The notes beneath the pieces are model-generated. The model ran no database searches and was not told the DNA's origin. It saw only the letters and a program-made list of their open reading frames with translations. Positions 61,697 through 64,000 of a DNA stretch of 64,000 nt are shown here, piece after piece (position 1 is the stretch's first letter; each line of letters begins with the position of its first letter). A program made the position numbers and the translations under genes. The stretch is from Schaedlerella glycyrrhizinilytica_A. Lineage in GTDB: Bacteria > Bacillota > Clostridia > Lachnospirales > Lachnospiraceae. Location: the NCBI RefSeq assembly GCF_042852765.1, contig NZ_AP031414.1; one strand, 5' to 3'.

Positions 61697-63244
61697 ATGG
61701 GATGTTATCACTTTCATCTGAATCAATTATCCAGAGGAAAAGGACAGTCTGCCATTGCCAGTGCTGCCTATCGGGCTGGTACAAAATTGGAATGTACGTA
61801 TTATGGAGAAGTAAGTGATTATACGAGAAAAGGCGGTGTAGTGTTGGCGGAGATCCACCTTCCCAAACAGGCTCCAGAGAGATTCAAAGACAGAGAGACC
61901 CTTTGGAATGAGGTGGAATGGATCGAAGGGAATAAGAAAGCACAGCTGGCACACAGCTTTGATATTGCCTTGATGAATGAGTTTTCTATGGAAGAAAATA
62001 TTGAGCTTGCAAGAAGATTTGTAGAAGAACAGTTAGTCGCAAGAGGGATGATCGCAGATCTAGCGCTCCATGATCCGAAGAAGGCAAAGGATAAAATCCC
62101 CAATCCCCATATGCACATCATGGTTCCTATCCGCCCTTTACAGGAAGATGGTACCTGGGGACAAAAACAAAAAAAGATTTCAGTATTAACACCGGATGGA
62201 CAGCCGGTTTTGAATCAGAAAGGGAAGCCGGTATTTCGGGCGGTACATACAACGGATTGGAGCAGGAAAGAAACCTTGGAAGAATTGAGAAGTGCCTGGG
62301 CGAAGATGTGTAACGAACTGTATGAAGAAAAAGGACTTACAGAAAGAGTCGATGCCAGGTCTTATGAGGAACGGAGGATTGATAAGATCCCGATGGTGCA
62401 TGAAGGACCGAACGTACAGGCAATGGAAGCAAGAGGAATTTCAACCGCACTGGGAAGTTTAAACCGACTCATCCGAGCCTTAAATGATATGAAAGAACGG
62501 GCAAAGAATCTTCTTCAATGGTCGTTGCTTCGACAAAGCCAGTTGATGGAACGGATGCTGTTCTTACATCAGCCAACTTTAGCGGATTATCTAAGAAACT
62601 ATTATGACAAGAGAAATGCAGTCGCAGAATCCTACGCTTATGGAACACAAAAGGCGAAGAATACAAATCTGAAACAATTTGCAGAGACGATCCGCTTTCT
62701 GGAAGAGCAGGATGTGAGGACCCCAGAACAGCTGACAGAGAAAATCCAGGAATTAGATATACAGCTGAATGAGGTGAGTCAGCGGTTGAATCAACAACTG
62801 TCTGCTCTGAGAAGTGTCAACAGCAACCTTTATGCAATGAAAGAGTATTTTGAAACAAGACCTGTTTATCTGGAATTAAAGAAGAAATATTTTGGCAGGG
62901 AAAAATTCAAAGAGGAACATAAGAAGGAACTTAGCGGATATTATCGTTCGGAAAGAATCTTAAAAGAAAATCTAGACCCAAGTGGGAAGATTCCGGAAGG
63001 ACAATGGAAACGAGAAGCCGCTCGTTTATCAGAAGAGATAGCTGCTTTACGAAAAGAAGATAAACGGATCCATGCCATGTTACGAAAGTATGAGGGAATC
63101 AAAAATAATGTGGAGGCTTTGATGGCAGAGGAAGGAGAAGGTGTCTCTCTTCCAGAAACAAACAAACGGGAGCAATCCACAGAAACAAAAGAAGCAGTGA
63201 GAACCATGAAACCAAAGAAGAAACATCATGGAATGGAGTTATAG
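61697..63244 (+). CDS. MobA/MobL-family relaxase
   Basis: 515 residues from the ATG at 61697 (AGGGAG upstream; ATG 61688 is an alternative). N-terminal relaxase domain: CYHFHLNQLSRGKGQSAIAS, AAYRAGTKLECTYYGE and the metal-binding HMHIMVPIRPL. A long helical C-terminal part (about 270-515) is typical. Nicks at oriT to start conjugative mobilisation. Confidence 0.93.
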   Translation: MGCYHFHLNQLSRGKGQSAIASAAYRAGTKLECTYYGEVSDYTRKGGVVLAEIHLPKQAPERFKDRETLWNEVEWIEGNKKAQLAHSFDIALMNEFSMEENIELARRFVEEQLVARGMIADLALHDPKKAKDKIPNPHMHIMVPIRPLQEDGTWGQKQKKISVLTPDGQPVLNQKGKPVFRAVHTTDWSRKETLEELRSAWAKMCNELYEEKGLTERVDARSYEERRIDKIPMVHEGPNVQAMEARGISTALGSLNRLIRALNDMKERAKNLLQWSLLRQSQLMERMLFLHQPTLADYLRNYYDKRNAVAESYAYGTQKAKNTNLKQFAETIRFLEEQDVRTPEQLTEKIQELDIQLNEVSQRLNQQLSALRSVNSNLYAMKEYFETRPVYLELKKKYFGREKFKEEHKKELSGYYRSERILKENLDPSGKIPEGQWKREAARLSEEIAALRKEDKRIHAMLRKYEGIKNNVEALMAEEGEGVSLPETNKREQSTETKEAVRTMKPKKKHHGMEL

Positions 63245-63259
63245 GAGGAATTTTAGAAG

Positions 63260-64000
63260 ATGGAAGAATATACAAGAGAACAGATTCAAAGAGCAGATGA
63301 TACTGATTTATATGTTTTTCTTTCTGGGAGAGGAGAACAGTTCAAACGATGTGGGAAGGAATACCGATGGTTGCGACATGACAGTGTGATGATCAACAAG
63401 AACGAATGGTATCGTTTTAGTCAGAATAAAGGTGGTCATGCCATTGATTTTATGAAAGAATTCTACGGTCTTTCTTTTGCAGAGGCAGTCAAAGAATTAT
63501 TAGGAGAAGAGGGAGTTGGAGACACCAACAGAAGAACGGCCAAGGAAGATGCAGGCAGACAGAAGGTCTGCCCCATCCCCTTGCCTGGATTGGAACTGCC
63601 AGAAAGAAATGAAAGCTGTGAGATTGCAAGGAAGTATCTCATTGAACAGAGAAAACTATCGGAATATTTGGTGGATCAGATGATCGAAAAGGGAGATATT
63701 TATGAAAGCAAAGCATATCACAATGTGGTGTTTGTTGGAAGAGACAAAGAACAGAATCCCAGATATGCAGCTATGCGGGGAACTGATGAGAACCGATATC
63801 GTGGGGAGGCAAGAGGTTCAGAAAAAGCCTATGGATTTGGCCATATAGGAACGGATGAAAAACTATTTGTGTTTGAATCCCCCATTGATCTCTTGTCTTA
63901 TATCACTGCAGTTCCGAAAGAATGGGAAAAGCATAGTTATATTTCCCTAGGAGGATTGAGTGAAAAAGCAATGAAACGGATGTATACAGAATATCCTCAT
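63260..64000 (+). CDS. DUF3991/Toprim-domain protein, cut by the window end
   Basis: 247 codons visible, open at base 64000. Start at 63260 after GGAGGAATTTTAGAAG. N-terminal DUF3991-type domain (TDLYVFLSGRGEQFKRCGKE; a zinc-finger-like primase N-terminus with YRFSQNKGGHAIDFM), then a Toprim_2 region starting KLFVFESPIDLLSYI (glutamate of the Toprim motif). Typical partner of MobA/MobL relaxases in integrative mobilisable elements, probably a primase-like protein. Confidence 0.88.
   Translation, partial: MEEYTREQIQRADDTDLYVFLSGRGEQFKRCGKEYRWLRHDSVMINKNEWYRFSQNKGGHAIDFMKEFYGLSFAEAVKELLGEEGVGDTNRRTAKEDAGRQKVCPIPLPGLELPERNESCEIARKYLIEQRKLSEYLVDQMIEKGDIYESKAYHNVVFVGRDKEQNPRYAAMRGTDENRYRGEARGSEKAYGFGHIGTDEKLFVFESPIDLLSYITAVPKEWEKHSYISLGGLSEKAMKRMYTEYPH

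Noticed and set aside
54404..64000. One single integrative element from the integrase relic to the window end
   Set aside because: The integrase is truncated, several terminators and a cargo unit intervene, and no matching end repeats could be seen; the mobilisation genes may belong to a separate element continuing beyond the window.

Overview
The window reads as the chromosome of a Gram-positive, low-GC Clostridia member, most likely a gut Lachnospiraceae (Ruminococcus/Mediterraneibacter/Dorea-like). The evidence is the MurT/GatD peptidoglycan amidation pair, an ATP-type PEP carboxykinase, GGAGG-type ribosome binding sites, several carbohydrate ABC and GPH uptake operons, and a type II-A CRISPR system of the Firmicutes type. 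Genus-level placement is inference; no rRNA gene is present.

Region 1 (1-29,600) is mostly metabolic core. It holds the end of glutamate dehydrogenase, a Ca2+-type P-ATPase behind a probable yybP-ykoY (Mn2+) riboswitch, murT-gatD (minus strand), and a sugar ABC operon whose binding protein has lost its signal peptide and whose GH95-like hydrolase carries a nonsense codon. Next come pckA (minus strand), a seven-gene operon pairing a PHP-type metallohydrolase and a protein-phosphatase-like enzyme with a PotABCD-like ABC importer, and a cation efflux protein. The region ends with an AraC regulator fused to a GH39-like domain, an esterase plus GPH symporter unit, an oxidoreductase and an M20 peptidase.

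Region 2 (29,600-54,400) is a defence or accessory island. It starts with an HTH gene, a VWA gene and decayed nuclease and zinc-ribbon pieces. A broken BREX locus follows: the brxA start is joined out of frame to the pglZ C-terminal half, then come a metallophosphoesterase, an intact brxL and a leucine-rich-repeat protein. A complete type II-A CRISPR-Cas locus comes next (tracrRNA on the minus strand, cas9-cas1-cas2-csn2, 10 repeats and 9 spacers). After it lies a TerY-P-like signalling operon (bacterial-PH-like protein, kinase with zinc ribbon, small helical protein, VWA, PP2C phosphatase, transglutaminase-like protein), followed by an HNH fragment and DUF4116-type repeats. A 17-nt site, GTCRCCTGNNANGSGAC, always preceded by AAT, occurs four times on the same strand, only in this island and each time in a non-coding gap; I do not recognise it as a named element.

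Region 3 (54,400-64,000) is mobile DNA. It holds the C-terminal part of a tyrosine recombinase followed by two tandem perfect hairpins, a dyad-rich gap and small hypothetical genes. Then comes a cargo unit of a MarR regulator, two radical-SAM proteins and a GNAT, with a perfect 17-bp inverted repeat over the MarR promoter and ribosome binding site. The window ends in the mobilisation genes of an integrative element (ssb, DUF3847-like, MobA/MobL relaxase, and a DUF3991/Toprim protein cut by the window end).
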